A stretch of 54,155 bases of DNA from an uncultured Oscillospiraceae bacterium. GTDB taxonomy: Bacteria > Bacillota > Clostridia > Oscillospirales > Oscillospiraceae. Position 1 is the stretch's first letter. The number at the start of each line of letters is the position of its first letter. The notes under the pieces were generated by a model. The model saw only the letters and a list, made by a program, of their open reading frames with translations. It did not search any database and was not told the origin of the DNA. Shown here piece by piece: positions 24,453-31,653 of the stretch. Position numbers and translations under genes: made by a program. The stretch is from positions 1-54,155 of the forward strand of contig CAJUQD010000016.1 in the NCBI GenBank assembly GCA_910588105.1, read 5' to 3'.

Positions 24453-25712
24453 TTGAAAGAGAGCACCCTGGCCACCAAAATCATGATCGGCATCCTCTGC
24501 CTGGGGGTTGCGGCCTACCTGGCCATCTATATCATCCGGGGCTGGGGGGGGGAGCTGGCCACCACCCGGGCTTACACTTACTCCATCGACGTGGGGCAGG
24601 AGGCCCAGGGCATCCTGGTACGCACCGAAATCCCCCTGGCAGGCGGCAACGGCTATGTGGACCAGATCCTGCCCGAGGGAGCCAAAGCCGCCGCCGGTGA
24701 CCCGGTGGCCCTGCTGTACGACGACCCCTCCGCCCTCACCACCCGGCAGTCCATCCGGGCGCTGGAGGCGGAGATTGAGCAGCTCCAATACGCCCTGGGC
24801 GACCGGACCCAGAGCGCCGACGCCGCCCGGCTGGACGCCCAGGTCATCTCGTCCATCGTCTCGCTGCGCTCCCTGGCCGCCGGGGGGGATCTGACGGGGC
24901 TGGACGACTGCGCCCTCAGCCTGCGCTCCATGGTGTTCAAGCGGGACTACGCCTACGGGGACACCGGGGCGGTGGACCAGCTGGCCCAGCTCATCGCGGA
25001 TAAGCAGGGGCAGCTGGCCCAGCACTACCACTCCCTGAACCAGGTGTCCACCACGGTGTATGCCCCCGCCTCCGGCGTCTATTCCGCCGGGACGGACGGC
25101 TGGGAAGGGGTGGCCACCCCCGGCATACTGGACAATATCACCGCCGACGGGCTGGACGAGCTGCTCCACCAGCAGCACAGCCCCGCCCCCGGGACGGTGG
25201 GCAAGCTCATCACCGACTCCACCTGGTACTACGCCGCCCTGCTGGACGGCACCGGCACCGGCCTCCAGTCCGGCCGGCGCTACACCCTCAGCTTTTCCGG
25301 CGACTACTTCGGCCAGCTTTCCATGACCCTGGAGCGGGTGGTGCTGGACGGGGACCGGACGCTGGCCGTGTTCTCCTGCCGCTCCCACCTGGCGGATACC
25401 ACCCTGCTGCGCCTTCAGACGGTGGACGTGGTCACCCAGCGCATCGAGGGCATCCGCGTCCCCCGGCAGGCCCTGCGGGTGGAGACGGTGGAGGAGACCG
25501 CCGAGGACGGCTCCATCCGCCATGTAAACCGCTACGGCGTGTTTACCGTGGTGGGCGCCCAGGCGGAGTGGCACGAGGTGGAGGTGCTGTACACCGACGA
25601 GTCCTATTACCTGGTCCGGCCCGCCCGGCCGGACGACGCCTCCCGCCTGCGGGCGGGGGACGAGGTGATCTTCAACTCCTCCGGCATTTACGATGGAAAG
25701 GTGGTGCGGTGA
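24453..25712 (+). CDS. HlyD-like membrane-fusion protein in the sepF operon
   Basis: A 419-residue protein with an N-terminal membrane anchor (about 8-28) and a large extracytoplasmic part. The beta-barrel/lipoyl-like segments VGQEAQGILVRTE and VYAPASGVYS flank a helical stretch (about 105-195), the usual order for HlyD-type adaptors. No transporter gene is adjacent. Its steady place between hfq and yggS-sepF-divIVA suggests a role in division or envelope assembly rather than drug export, but that is inference. The start is TTG at 24453 with AAAGGA upstream. The stop overlaps the yggS start by one base (TGATG). Confidence 0.72.
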   Translation: MKESTLATKIMIGILCLGVAAYLAIYIIRGWGGELATTRAYTYSIDVGQEAQGILVRTEIPLAGGNGYVDQILPEGAKAAAGDPVALLYDDPSALTTRQSIRALEAEIEQLQYALGDRTQSADAARLDAQVISSIVSLRSLAAGGDLTGLDDCALSLRSMVFKRDYAYGDTGAVDQLAQLIADKQGQLAQHYHSLNQVSTTVYAPASGVYSAGTDGWEGVATPGILDNITADGLDELLHQQHSPAPGTVGKLITDSTWYYAALLDGTGTGLQSGRRYTLSFSGDYFGQLSMTLERVVLDGDRTLAVFSCRSHLADTTLLRLQTVDVVTQRIEGIRVPRQALRVETVEETAEDGSIRHVNRYGVFTVVGAQAEWHEVEVLYTDESYYLVRPARPDDASRLRAGDEVIFNSSGIYDGKVVR

Positions 25713-26425
25713 TGGGGCTGCGGGAGAACATCGCCCGGGTGCGCGCCCAGCTGGACCAGGCCGCCCGGGCGGCGGGACGGGACCCCTCCGAAATCACCCT
25801 GCTGGCCGCCACCAAGACCCAGGGGCCGGAGGCCATCCGGGCCGCCATCCAGGCCGGCGTCACCGTGTGCGGGGAAAACCGGGTGCAGGAGCTCGCCGCC
25901 CACTTGGACGAGGGCGCCTACGGGGGGGCCCAGGTCCACTTCATCGGCCACCTCCAGACCAACAAGGTGAAGTATGTGGTGGGCCGGGTGGCGCTGATCC
26001 ACTCCGTATCCTCGGACAAGCTGCTGCGCGCCATCGCCGCCCAGGCGGACAGGCTGGGGCTGGTCCAGGACATCCTGCTGGAGGTCAACCTGGCGGGGGA
26101 GGCCTCCAAATCCGGATTTGCCCCGGAATCGGCGCCGGACGCCGCCCGGCTGGCGGCCCGCCTGGGGGGCGTGCGGCTGCGGGGGCTGATGTGTATTCCG
26201 CCGCGGGCCGTCCGCCCCGGGGACAATCTCCCATATTTTCAAAAATTACGCCGGTTGGCTGTTGACATAACGCGGGAAATGTTAGATAATAGCATAGATA
26301 TGGACGTGCTTTCCATGGGGATGAGCGGCGACTATACGGACGCCGTTGCCGCGGGCTCCACTTGTGTGCGGGTGGGCTCGGCCCTGTTCGGCCCCCGCCC
26401 GCCTATGTCATCTACTCACGATTGA
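25712..26425 (+). CDS. yggS: PLP homeostasis protein YggS/YlmE
   Basis: A 237-residue COG0325 alanine-racemase-fold PLP-binding protein. LLAATKTQGPEAIRAAI carries the Schiff-base lysine (usual form AVSKT). CGENRVQEL, FIGHLQTNKVK and LSMGMSGDY are family signatures; the final segment has GSTCVRVGSALFG. These proteins buffer PLP and amino-acid pools rather than catalyse a known reaction. ATG at 25712 overlaps the previous stop. It lies upstream of sepF as ylmE does in Bacillus. Confidence 0.94.
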   Translation: MGLRENIARVRAQLDQAARAAGRDPSEITLLAATKTQGPEAIRAAIQAGVTVCGENRVQELAAHLDEGAYGGAQVHFIGHLQTNKVKYVVGRVALIHSVSSDKLLRAIAAQADRLGLVQDILLEVNLAGEASKSGFAPESAPDAARLAARLGGVRLRGLMCIPPRAVRPGDNLPYFQKLRRLAVDITREMLDNSIDMDVLSMGMSGDYTDAVAAGSTCVRVGSALFGPRPPMSSTHD

Positions 26426-26441
26426 AGGGAGAAACGTCTAT

Positions 26442-26921
26442 ATGAGCCTGTTTGATGAACTCAAGCGTCTGGCCCGTCCCTATGAGGACGAGGAGGACGA
26501 TGACTATGAGGAGGATTTCACCCCGGTGAGCAGCGGCATCAAGGAGCTGCCCCGGGAGAGGGACCGGGACCGCGACCGGGAAAGGGACCGGGAGCGCGAT
26601 GCCGACCGCCGCAGCGGCAACAAGGTGGTCAATATCCACACCACCACCCAGCTCCAGGTGGTGCTGGTCAGCCCCACCCGGTTTGAGAACGCCAGCGAGA
26701 TCGCCGACCACCTGCGGGACAAGCGCACCGTGGTGCTCAACCTGGAGCAGACGGACAAAAACATCGCCCGCCGCCTCATCGACTTTTTGTCCGGGGTGGC
26801 CTATGCCAACGAGGGAACCATCAAGAAGGTGGCCCTGTCCACGTATATCATCACCCCCTATAATGTGGAGATTTTGGGCGACCTCATCGACGAGCTGGAA
26901 AACAACGGACTGTACTTCTGA
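26442..26921 (+). CDS. sepF: Cell-division protein SepF
   Basis: A 159-residue SepF, which anchors and bundles FtsZ. The N-terminal membrane-binding helix is SLFDELKRLARPY. A disordered linker is first strongly acidic (about 14-26) and then an alternating Arg/Asp/Glu tract (about 37-58). The globular domain begins VVNIHTTTQLQVVLVSP and holds the conserved DHLRDKRTVVLNLE, the RRLIDFLSG helix and GTIKKVALSTYIITP. ATG at 26442 has GAAGGGAG upstream. divIVA follows after 26 bases. Confidence 0.95.
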   Translation: MSLFDELKRLARPYEDEEDDDYEEDFTPVSSGIKELPRERDRDRDRERDRERDADRRSGNKVVNIHTTTQLQVVLVSPTRFENASEIADHLRDKRTVVLNLEQTDKNIARRLIDFLSGVAYANEGTIKKVALSTYIITPYNVEILGDLIDELENNGLYF

Positions 26922-26947
26922 CACAGAGATAAGGGGGACTTTACGCT

Positions 26948-27679
26948 ATGATGACTCCGCAGGAAGTGGCCAGCCACTCCTTTGCCAAGGCCACCCTGGG
27001 CGGCTATAACCTGGCCCAGGTGGACGAATTTTTGGACGCGCTCACCGAGGACTATGCCGCCCTTTACAACGAGAACGCGATTTTGAAAAACAAGCTGAAG
27101 GTGCTCTCCGACACGGTGGAGGAGTACCGCGCCACCGACAACGCCATGCGCAAAACCCTGCTGGCCGCCCAAAAGATGGCGGACGACATGGTGGAGGACG
27201 CCAAGAAGAAGCAGGCAAAGCTCATGGGCCAGGCGGAGCAGGACGCCCACAAGCGGGTGGAGGAGCTGAAAAAGGCGGTGGAGGCGGAGGAATTCCGGCT
27301 GAAAAAGGCCCAGGAGTCCACCGCCGCCTATGTGCGCAAGCTGGCGGCGGCCCATGACCAGGAGATGGCCTTCCTGTCCGACCTGGGCCAGCTGGTCCCC
27401 CCGGAGCAGCTGGCCGCCGCCAAGGACAGCGACCCCTCGGAAGACATCAAGGCCGCCCTGACCGCCCAGATCAGCAAGGAGGAAGCGCAGCAGGCGCAGC
27501 CCGCCCCGGAAAAGCCCGCCCCCCGTCTGGTGGCGGTGGGGCCGGACGACGACGTGCCCCCCATGCCCGACGACCTGGAGCCCCTGGCGGGCCAGGGCCA
27601 GGACGAGTTCGAGCTGGACCCGGACGCCACCAGGCGGTATTCCGACCTCCAGTTCGGCAAGGACTACGAGATACAATGA
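26948..27679 (+). CDS. divIVA: Cell-division/polarity protein DivIVA
   Basis: A 243-residue DivIVA. The N-terminal lipid-binding domain (about 1-55) has the hallmark LGGYNLAQVDEFLDALTEDY. A long coiled coil (about 56-150) is rich in Lys/Glu/Ala. The C-terminal third is acidic and Pro/Ala-rich, probably disordered. It senses curved membrane at poles and septa and recruits division factors. The order sepF-divIVA matches Bacillus. A hairpin terminator follows directly, then a small membrane-protein gene. Confidence 0.94.
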   Translation: MMTPQEVASHSFAKATLGGYNLAQVDEFLDALTEDYAALYNENAILKNKLKVLSDTVEEYRATDNAMRKTLLAAQKMADDMVEDAKKKQAKLMGQAEQDAHKRVEELKKAVEAEEFRLKKAQESTAAYVRKLAAAHDQEMAFLSDLGQLVPPEQLAAAKDSDPSEDIKAALTAQISKEEAQQAQPAPEKPAPRLVAVGPDDDVPPMPDDLEPLAGQGQDEFELDPDATRRYSDLQFGKDYEIQ

Positions 27680-27683
27680 CGCA

Positions 27684-27720
27684 AAAAGGAGAAGCTGAGG
27701 ATATCCCCGCTTCTCCTTTT
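27684..27720 (+). terminator. Terminator after divIVA
   Basis: AAAAGGAGAAGC (27684-27695) pairs with GCTTCTCCTTTT (27709-27720). The T run is short and read-through could supply the small gene at 27744. Confidence 0.65.
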
Positions 27721-27743
27721 CCCATATGGGAGGAGACGCCGAG

Positions 27744-27902
27744 ATGAAAAAGTCCTGGCTGGACGTGGTAGATCAGATTTGGGAAATCATTGACATTCGT
27801 GGTGCTTATATGGATTGGCTTCGCGATAAGCCCCTGTGGGTCAAAATCGTCCCGCCGCTGATCCTCCTGGCCCTCTATCTCCTGATGCTCTTCCTCCCAT
27901 AA
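27744..27902 (+). CDS. Small membrane protein downstream of divIVA (52 aa)
   Basis: An unrecognised short gene in the space between divIVA and gap. ATG at 27744 is preceded by GGGAGGAG at ideal spacing, and the frame ends at TAA 27902. The first half (KSWLDVVDQIWEIIDIRGAY) is amphipathic and acidic. Then comes DWLRDKPLWVKI and a single hydrophobic helix (about 34-51, IVPPLILLALYLLMLFLP) at the very C-terminus. It is flanked by a terminator on each side. I assign no function; the position suggests a membrane-bound partner of the SepF/DivIVA group, which is inference. Base composition is less GC-rich than its neighbours. Confidence 0.75.
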   Translation: MKKSWLDVVDQIWEIIDIRGAYMDWLRDKPLWVKIVPPLILLALYLLMLFLP

Positions 27903-27912
27903 ACAGGCGAAG

Positions 27913-27946
27913 AAAGCGCCCCCTGGAACACCAGGGGGCGCTTTTA
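27913..27946. terminator. Bidirectional terminator between the 52-aa gene and gap
   Basis: AAAGCGCCCCCTGG pairs perfectly with CCAGGGGGCGCTTT across loop AACA. It serves both convergent genes. Confidence 0.9.
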
Positions 27947-27965
27947 TCAACGGTTTTGACCGCAA

Positions 27966-28976
27966 TTACTTGTGGTCCACGCTGTACATGTGCTTGATGA
28001 GCTCCAGCACCTTGTTGGAGTAGCCCATCTCGTTGTCGTACCAGCTCACGACCTTCACAAAGGTGTCGGTCAGGGCGATGCCGGCCTTGGCGTCGAAAAT
28101 GGAGGTGCGGGGATCGCCCAGGAAGTCGCTGGACACCACGTCCTCGTCGGTGTAGCCCAGGATGCCCTTCAGCTCGCCCTCGGAGGCGGCCTTCATGGCG
28201 GCGCAGATCTCCTCGTACTTGGCGGGCTTGGCCAGGTTGACGGTCAGATCCACCACGGACACGTCCAGGGTGGGCACGCGCATGGACATGCCGGTCAGCT
28301 TGCCGTTCAGGGCGGGGATGACCTTGCCCACGGCCTTGGCCGCGCCGGTGGAGGAGGGGATGATGTTGCCGGAGGCCGCGCGGCCGCCGCGCCAGTCCTT
28401 CTTGGAGGGGCCGTCCACGGTCTTCTGGGTGGCGGTGGTGGAGTGCACGGTGGTCATCAGGCCGTCCTTGATGCCCCAGTTATCGTTGAGCACCTTGGCG
28501 ATGGGGGCCAGGCAGTTGGTGGTGCAGGAGGCGTTGGACACGAACTTCATGTCGGGGGTGTAGGCGTCCAGGTTGACGCCGCACACGAACATGGGGGTGC
28601 TGTCCTTGGAGGGGGCGGACATGACGACCTTCTTGGCGCCGGCGTCGATGTGGGCCTGGGCCTTCTCCTGGGTCAGGAACAGGCCGGTGGACTCCACCAC
28701 ATACTCAGCCTCCAGCTTGCCCCAGGGGATGTTCTTGGGGTCGCGCTCGGCGAAGATGGGGATGGACTTGCCGTTGACAACGATGGCGTTCTCAGTGGCG
28801 GAGACCTCGCCGTCGAACTGGCCGTGCATGGTGTCGTACTTCAGCATATAGGCCAGGTAGTCGGCGGGGCACAGGTCGTTGATGCCCACGATCTCGATCT
28901 CGGGATGGTTCACGCTGGCGCGGAAAACCATGCGGCCGATGCGGCCAAAACCGTTAATACCTACTTTGATGCTCAT
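27966..28976 (-). CDS. gap: Glyceraldehyde-3-phosphate dehydrogenase
   Basis: A 336-residue glycolytic GAPDH. The NAD-binding start is KVGINGFGRIGRMVFRA. The catalytic motif NASCTTNCLAPI holds the active-site Cys, with the partner His in TVHSTTATQKTVDGPS. WRGGRAASGNIIPSSTGAAK is near the phosphate site, and WYDNEMGYSNKV ends the family. ATG at 28976 is preceded by AAGGAG eight bases upstream; a GTG nine bases earlier overlaps that site and is unlikely. Codon use is strongly biased, as expected for high expression. It stands alone between terminators; no pgk or cggR lies nearby. Confidence 0.97.
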   Translation of the reverse strand: MSIKVGINGFGRIGRMVFRASVNHPEIEIVGINDLCPADYLAYMLKYDTMHGQFDGEVSATENAIVVNGKSIPIFAERDPKNIPWGKLEAEYVVESTGLFLTQEKAQAHIDAGAKKVVMSAPSKDSTPMFVCGVNLDAYTPDMKFVSNASCTTNCLAPIAKVLNDNWGIKDGLMTTVHSTTATQKTVDGPSKKDWRGGRAASGNIIPSSTGAAKAVGKVIPALNGKLTGMSMRVPTLDVSVVDLTVNLAKPAKYEEICAAMKAASEGELKGILGYTDEDVVSSDFLGDPRTSIFDAKAGIALTDTFVKVVSWYDNEMGYSNKVLELIKHMYSVDHK

Positions 28977-29061
28977 TGGTATCACTCCTTAATATAATTA
29001 TGGTGGTGATGGGTCTGCGCGGTCTTATTATACTCTATCCGGGTTCCAAAGGGAAGGGGTA

Positions 29062-29091
29062 TTGTGAAAAATCTTTCAAACTTTTTCACAA
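29062..29091. promoter_or_regulatory. Perfect inverted repeat upstream of gap
   Basis: TTGTGAAAAA and TTTTTCACAA are exact reverse complements separated by 10 bases. A -10 TATAAT for gap lies at 29027-29032 (minus strand) with only a weak -35 (TTCCCT, 29050-29055), so the repeat is centred roughly 55 bases upstream of the expected start point. The half-site resembles Rex sites (TTGTGA/TTGTTA) but the spacing is too wide. The regulator is unknown. Confidence 0.55.
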
Positions 29092-29110
29092 ATTTTAATT
29101 CTTATCTGAC

Positions 29111-29146
29111 AAACCGGGCGGTTCCCCCTGGAAACCGCCCGGTTTT
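29111..29146 (-). terminator. Terminator after the lipoprotein gene
   Basis: AAACCGGGCGGTT pairs with AACCGCCCGGTTT, with A/T flanks on both sides. Confidence 0.75.
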
Positions 29147-29182
29147 AGATGCTTTCTCCAGTTTTTCCCTGGATTTCGGCCC

Positions 29183-29692
29183 TTACTCGATAATCAGCTC
29201 AATGTTTTTCGCGCTCTCCTGGAATTCGTCGATCCAGTCGCCGGTCATGTCGGTGTAAGTAAAGGTGTAGAGCTTGTCGGCATTGACGGCCACGATCAGC
29301 TGGGTCATGGTCACCCCGTCCAGCTCCACGTCATAGCAGTACTGGTAGGCGGGCAGGCCGCACACGTTGTCCTTGCTGAAGAAGCGGTCGGTGATGGTGG
29401 GCTCCACGCCAAAGGTGCTCTCGAACATCTCTGCCAATGTCTCCCGGGTCAGGTCGGCGGTGAGGATCTTGAAGGCCGCGTCGGCCCCTTTTTCCTTCTC
29501 GGTGACGGTGGTGTTGATGTTGGAGCCGTCCTCGGCGTTAAACCAGCACTCTTTTACGCCCTCCATCTCCGTCTCCTCGAAGCTGTCGGGCACATCCACG
29601 TTGTAGCCGGTCACATGGTCGTTGACCTTCTCACCACACCCCGCGCTCAGCAGCAACACCAGGGCAAACAGGGAAACCAGACTTTTTTTCAT
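29183..29692 (-). CDS. Putative secreted lipoprotein
   Basis: A 169-residue protein with a lipoprotein signal peptide: MKKSLVSLFALVLLLSAGC, with Cys about 19. Serine at -3 is slightly unusual for a lipobox. The mature part (about 150 residues) alternates beta and alpha elements, for example GYNVDVPDSFEET, ECWFNAEDGSNINTTVTEK and ITDRFFSKDNVCGLPAYQYCYD, ending in a long helix. The shape recalls the PsbP/Mog1-like fold of small clostridial lipoproteins, but I do not recognise the family. ATG at 29692 follows AAGGAGAG. It has its own promoter and a hairpin at the 5' end of the mRNA. Confidence 0.75.
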   Translation of the reverse strand: MKKSLVSLFALVLLLSAGCGEKVNDHVTGYNVDVPDSFEETEMEGVKECWFNAEDGSNINTTVTEKEKGADAAFKILTADLTRETLAEMFESTFGVEPTITDRFFSKDNVCGLPAYQYCYDVELDGVTMTQLIVAVNADKLYTFTYTDMTGDWIDEFQESAKNIELIIE

Positions 29693-29716
29693 GATAACTC
29701 TCTCCTTACATGTCGT

Positions 29717-29776
29717 ACTGCGTCCCGGAAACCGGGACGCAGTTTGAATTATAGCACCTCCGGCCTCTCCCCGCAA
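29717..29776 (-). promoter_or_regulatory. Lipoprotein promoter plus 5' mRNA hairpin
   Basis: Minus strand: TTGCGG (29771-29776), 17-nt spacer, TATAAT (29748-29753). The predicted transcript begins almost exactly at a perfect 12-bp hairpin, ACTGCGTCCCGG with CCGGGACGCAGT (29717-29743), just before the ribosome site. It has no U tract in this direction, so it is more like an mRNA-stabilising cap. Confidence 0.65.
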
Positions 29777-29789
29777 GGGTTTTCGCCTC

Positions 29790-29808
29790 TTGACAGCGCT
29801 GGTATAAT
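29790..29808 (+). promoter_or_regulatory. Promoter of the ClC gene
   Basis: TGG-TATAAT (extended -10, 29800-29808). The TTGACA at 29790 is only 7 bases away and cannot serve as its -35, so an extended -10 promoter is the likely reading. Confidence 0.5.
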
Positions 29809-29839
29809 AATTAAGAATCTTTTAAGGGAGGTAGTCTCC

Positions 29840-31093
29840 ATGATAGACAGGCTCAGGGCGCGGCTGGCCGCCGTCCTGCCCACCCTCCGGGCCCTGGGGC
29901 AGTGGCTGGCGCTGGCCGGGCTGACCGGGCTGGCCTGCGGCGGGGCGGGGGCGGCGTTTACCTGGTGTGTGGCCAAGGCGGCGGCCCTGCGCGCCGCCCA
30001 CCCCTGGCTGCTGTTTTTGATGCCCCTGGCGGGGCTGGCCATCGTGTTCAGCTACCGCGCCGCCGGGATGGAAAACGACAGCGGTACAAACCAGATCATT
30101 GCCAGCGTCCGGGGCGGGGAACGCCCCCCGGTGCGGCTGGCCCCGCTGATTTTCCTGGGCTCGGTGCTCACCCACCTCACCGGCGGCAGCGCCGGGCGGG
30201 AGGGGGCCGCGCTGCAAATCGGCGGCAGCATCTCCGCCGGCCTCGGGCGGCTGCTCCGGCTGGGGGACCGGAACCTGAACACCATCATCCAATGCGGCAT
30301 GGCAGGGCTGTTCTCCGCCCTGTTCGGAACCCCCCTCACCGCCACCGTCTTTGCCCTGGAGGTGGTGAACGTGGGCCATTTCCGCTATGCCGCCCTGTTC
30401 CCCTGCCTGCTCTCCTCGCTGGTTGCAAATTCCATCCCCCGGCTGCTTGGCCTGCCCGCGGAAGCCTATCACCTGGGGAGCCTGCCGGAACTGGGGCCTA
30501 TGCCCCTGCTGCAATGCGGCAGCCTGTCCATCTTGGCGGCGCTGGTGTCCATCGCCTTCTGCGTCCTCATGCACCGGACGGCGCGCCTATATAAAAAATA
30601 CATCCCCAACCAGAACGCCCGGGTGCTGGCCGGGGCGGCGCTGGTCATCGCCCTCACCCTTGTGGAAGGCAGCGGCGACTACAACGGCGCGGGGGGCCAT
30701 ATCATCGAGCTGGCGGTAGAGGGGCACGTCCACGTTCCCTGGGCCTTTGCGTGGAAAATCCTGTTCACTGCCCTCACCCTGGGGGCGGGCTTCCGGGGCG
30801 GGGAGATTGTGCCCACGCTGTTCATCGGCTCCACCCTGGGCTGCGCCGCGGCGCCGCTGTTCGGCTTGGATCCGGCCTTCGGGGCCGCCGTCTCCATGAT
30901 CGCCCTGTTCTGCGGGGTGGTCAACTGTCCGCTGGCTTCCATCTTCCTGTCCATCGAGCTGTTCGGCGGGGAGGGGCTGCTGTTCTTCGCCCTGGCCAGT
31001 TCCGTGAGCTTCCTGGTCAGCGGGCGCTACTCGCTGTACTCCAGCCAGAATATCGTGTACTCCAAGCTGGAGGCGCGGCTCAACGACCAATGA
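29840..31093 (+). CDS. ClC-family chloride channel/transporter
   Basis: A 417-residue multi-pass membrane protein of the voltage-gated ClC family. The selectivity motif G-S-A-G-R-E-G (from GGSAGREGAALQIGG, about 111-125) keeps the gating glutamate. GLFSALFGTPLTATVFALE and LTLGAGFRGGEIVPTLFIG are the other two anion-site motifs. No C-terminal CBS domains are present. ATG at 29840 follows AGGGAGGT. Whether it is a channel, a Cl-/H+ exchanger or a fluoride-type antiporter cannot be decided here. Its 3' end overlaps the convergent XRE gene by 14 bases. Confidence 0.9.
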   Translation: MIDRLRARLAAVLPTLRALGQWLALAGLTGLACGGAGAAFTWCVAKAAALRAAHPWLLFLMPLAGLAIVFSYRAAGMENDSGTNQIIASVRGGERPPVRLAPLIFLGSVLTHLTGGSAGREGAALQIGGSISAGLGRLLRLGDRNLNTIIQCGMAGLFSALFGTPLTATVFALEVVNVGHFRYAALFPCLLSSLVANSIPRLLGLPAEAYHLGSLPELGPMPLLQCGSLSILAALVSIAFCVLMHRTARLYKKYIPNQNARVLAGAALVIALTLVEGSGDYNGAGGHIIELAVEGHVHVPWAFAWKILFTALTLGAGFRGGEIVPTLFIGSTLGCAAAPLFGLDPAFGAAVSMIALFCGVVNCPLASIFLSIELFGGEGLLFFALASSVSFLVSGRYSLYSSQNIVYSKLEARLNDQ

Positions 31094-31319
31094 AACGGGC
31101 GGCAGGGTAAGGCGTCTTTACGTCCGTGAGTCCCAATAAATAATCCACGCTGGTATGGTGAAATTTTGCCAATGAAATCAGAATTTCCGGCGGGAGGCTC
31201 CGTTGTCCCAATTCATAATTGCTGTATACTTGCTGGGAACAATTTATCGCATTGGCTACCTGTGCCTGCGTCAAGTCTGAATCTTCCCGCAGATCTCGAA
31301 TCCTTTGGTACTGAGACAC
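31080..31319 (-). CDS. XRE-family transcriptional regulator
   Basis: A 79-residue single-domain helix-turn-helix protein. QYQRIRDLREDSDLTQAQVANAI leads to the recognition segment NCSQQVYSNYELGQRSLP, then SLAKFHHTSVDYLLGL. GTG at 31319 is preferred over GTG at 31328 because GAGGTGAT then sits correctly upstream. It diverges from a ribbon-helix-helix gene at 31413 and overlaps the end of the ClC gene. AT-richer than its surroundings. It probably regulates its own divergent promoter region. Confidence 0.88.
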   Translation of the reverse strand: MSQYQRIRDLREDSDLTQAQVANAINCSQQVYSNYELGQRSLPPEILISLAKFHHTSVDYLLGLTDVKTPYPAARFIGR

Positions 31320-31412
31320 TGTTATCACCTCAACACCAGATTATATTTACCGCAAATTGTTGTATTTACTTTTACCGTGAATTGCAGTAAAATAGCCATG
31401 AGGTGATTTCAG
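31320..31412. promoter_or_regulatory. Divergent operator/promoter region of XRE and RHH genes
   Basis: An AT-rich spacer with TTTAC at 31346, 31365 and 31371 and the inverted GTAAA at 31387, giving an imperfect palindrome at 31371-31391. The ribosome sites of both genes are mirror images (ATCACCTCA / TGAGGTGAT). It probably binds one of the two flanking regulators. Confidence 0.4.
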
Positions 31413-31574
31413 ATGTCCAAAGATGCCAAGAGAAGGGTTTCGGTCTTGATACCGGCGGAACTGTGCCGGCAACTGGATGAGCTGGCACAGCGGTCCTCGC
31501 GATCTCTTTCGTCCTATATCAGGCAGGTTCTAAAATGGCACCTATCCTATTTGGATCAGTTTCCAAAAACATAA
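31413..31574 (+). CDS. Ribbon-helix-helix protein (53 aa)
   Basis: A small gene with ATG at 31413, preceded by GAGGTGAT, and TAA ending at 31574. It has the RHH pattern: beta strand RRVSVLIPAELCRQ, helix A LDELAQRSS, then RSLSSYIRQVLKWHL. It resembles CopG/Arc-type antitoxins and plasmid regulators, but no toxin gene follows; the next feature is a strong terminator. A second RHH gene of the same size lies at 53361. Probably a DNA-binding autoregulator and a remnant of a mobile or toxin-antitoxin locus. Confidence 0.8.
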   Translation: MSKDAKRRVSVLIPAELCRQLDELAQRSSRSLSSYIRQVLKWHLSYLDQFPKT

Positions 31575-31622
31575 AAAAGGCCTGGGACCTATCCAAATTG
31601 GACAGGTCCCAGGCCTTTTTTT
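31573..31622. terminator. Bidirectional terminator between the RHH gene and obgE
   Basis: An 18-bp perfect stem (AAAAAAGGCCTGGGACCT and its complement) with an inner TCCAAATTGGA hairpin, ending in T7. Confidence 0.9.
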
Positions 31623-31653
31623 GCTTCCTTGTTGCCGCGCTGCTCACGACGGC

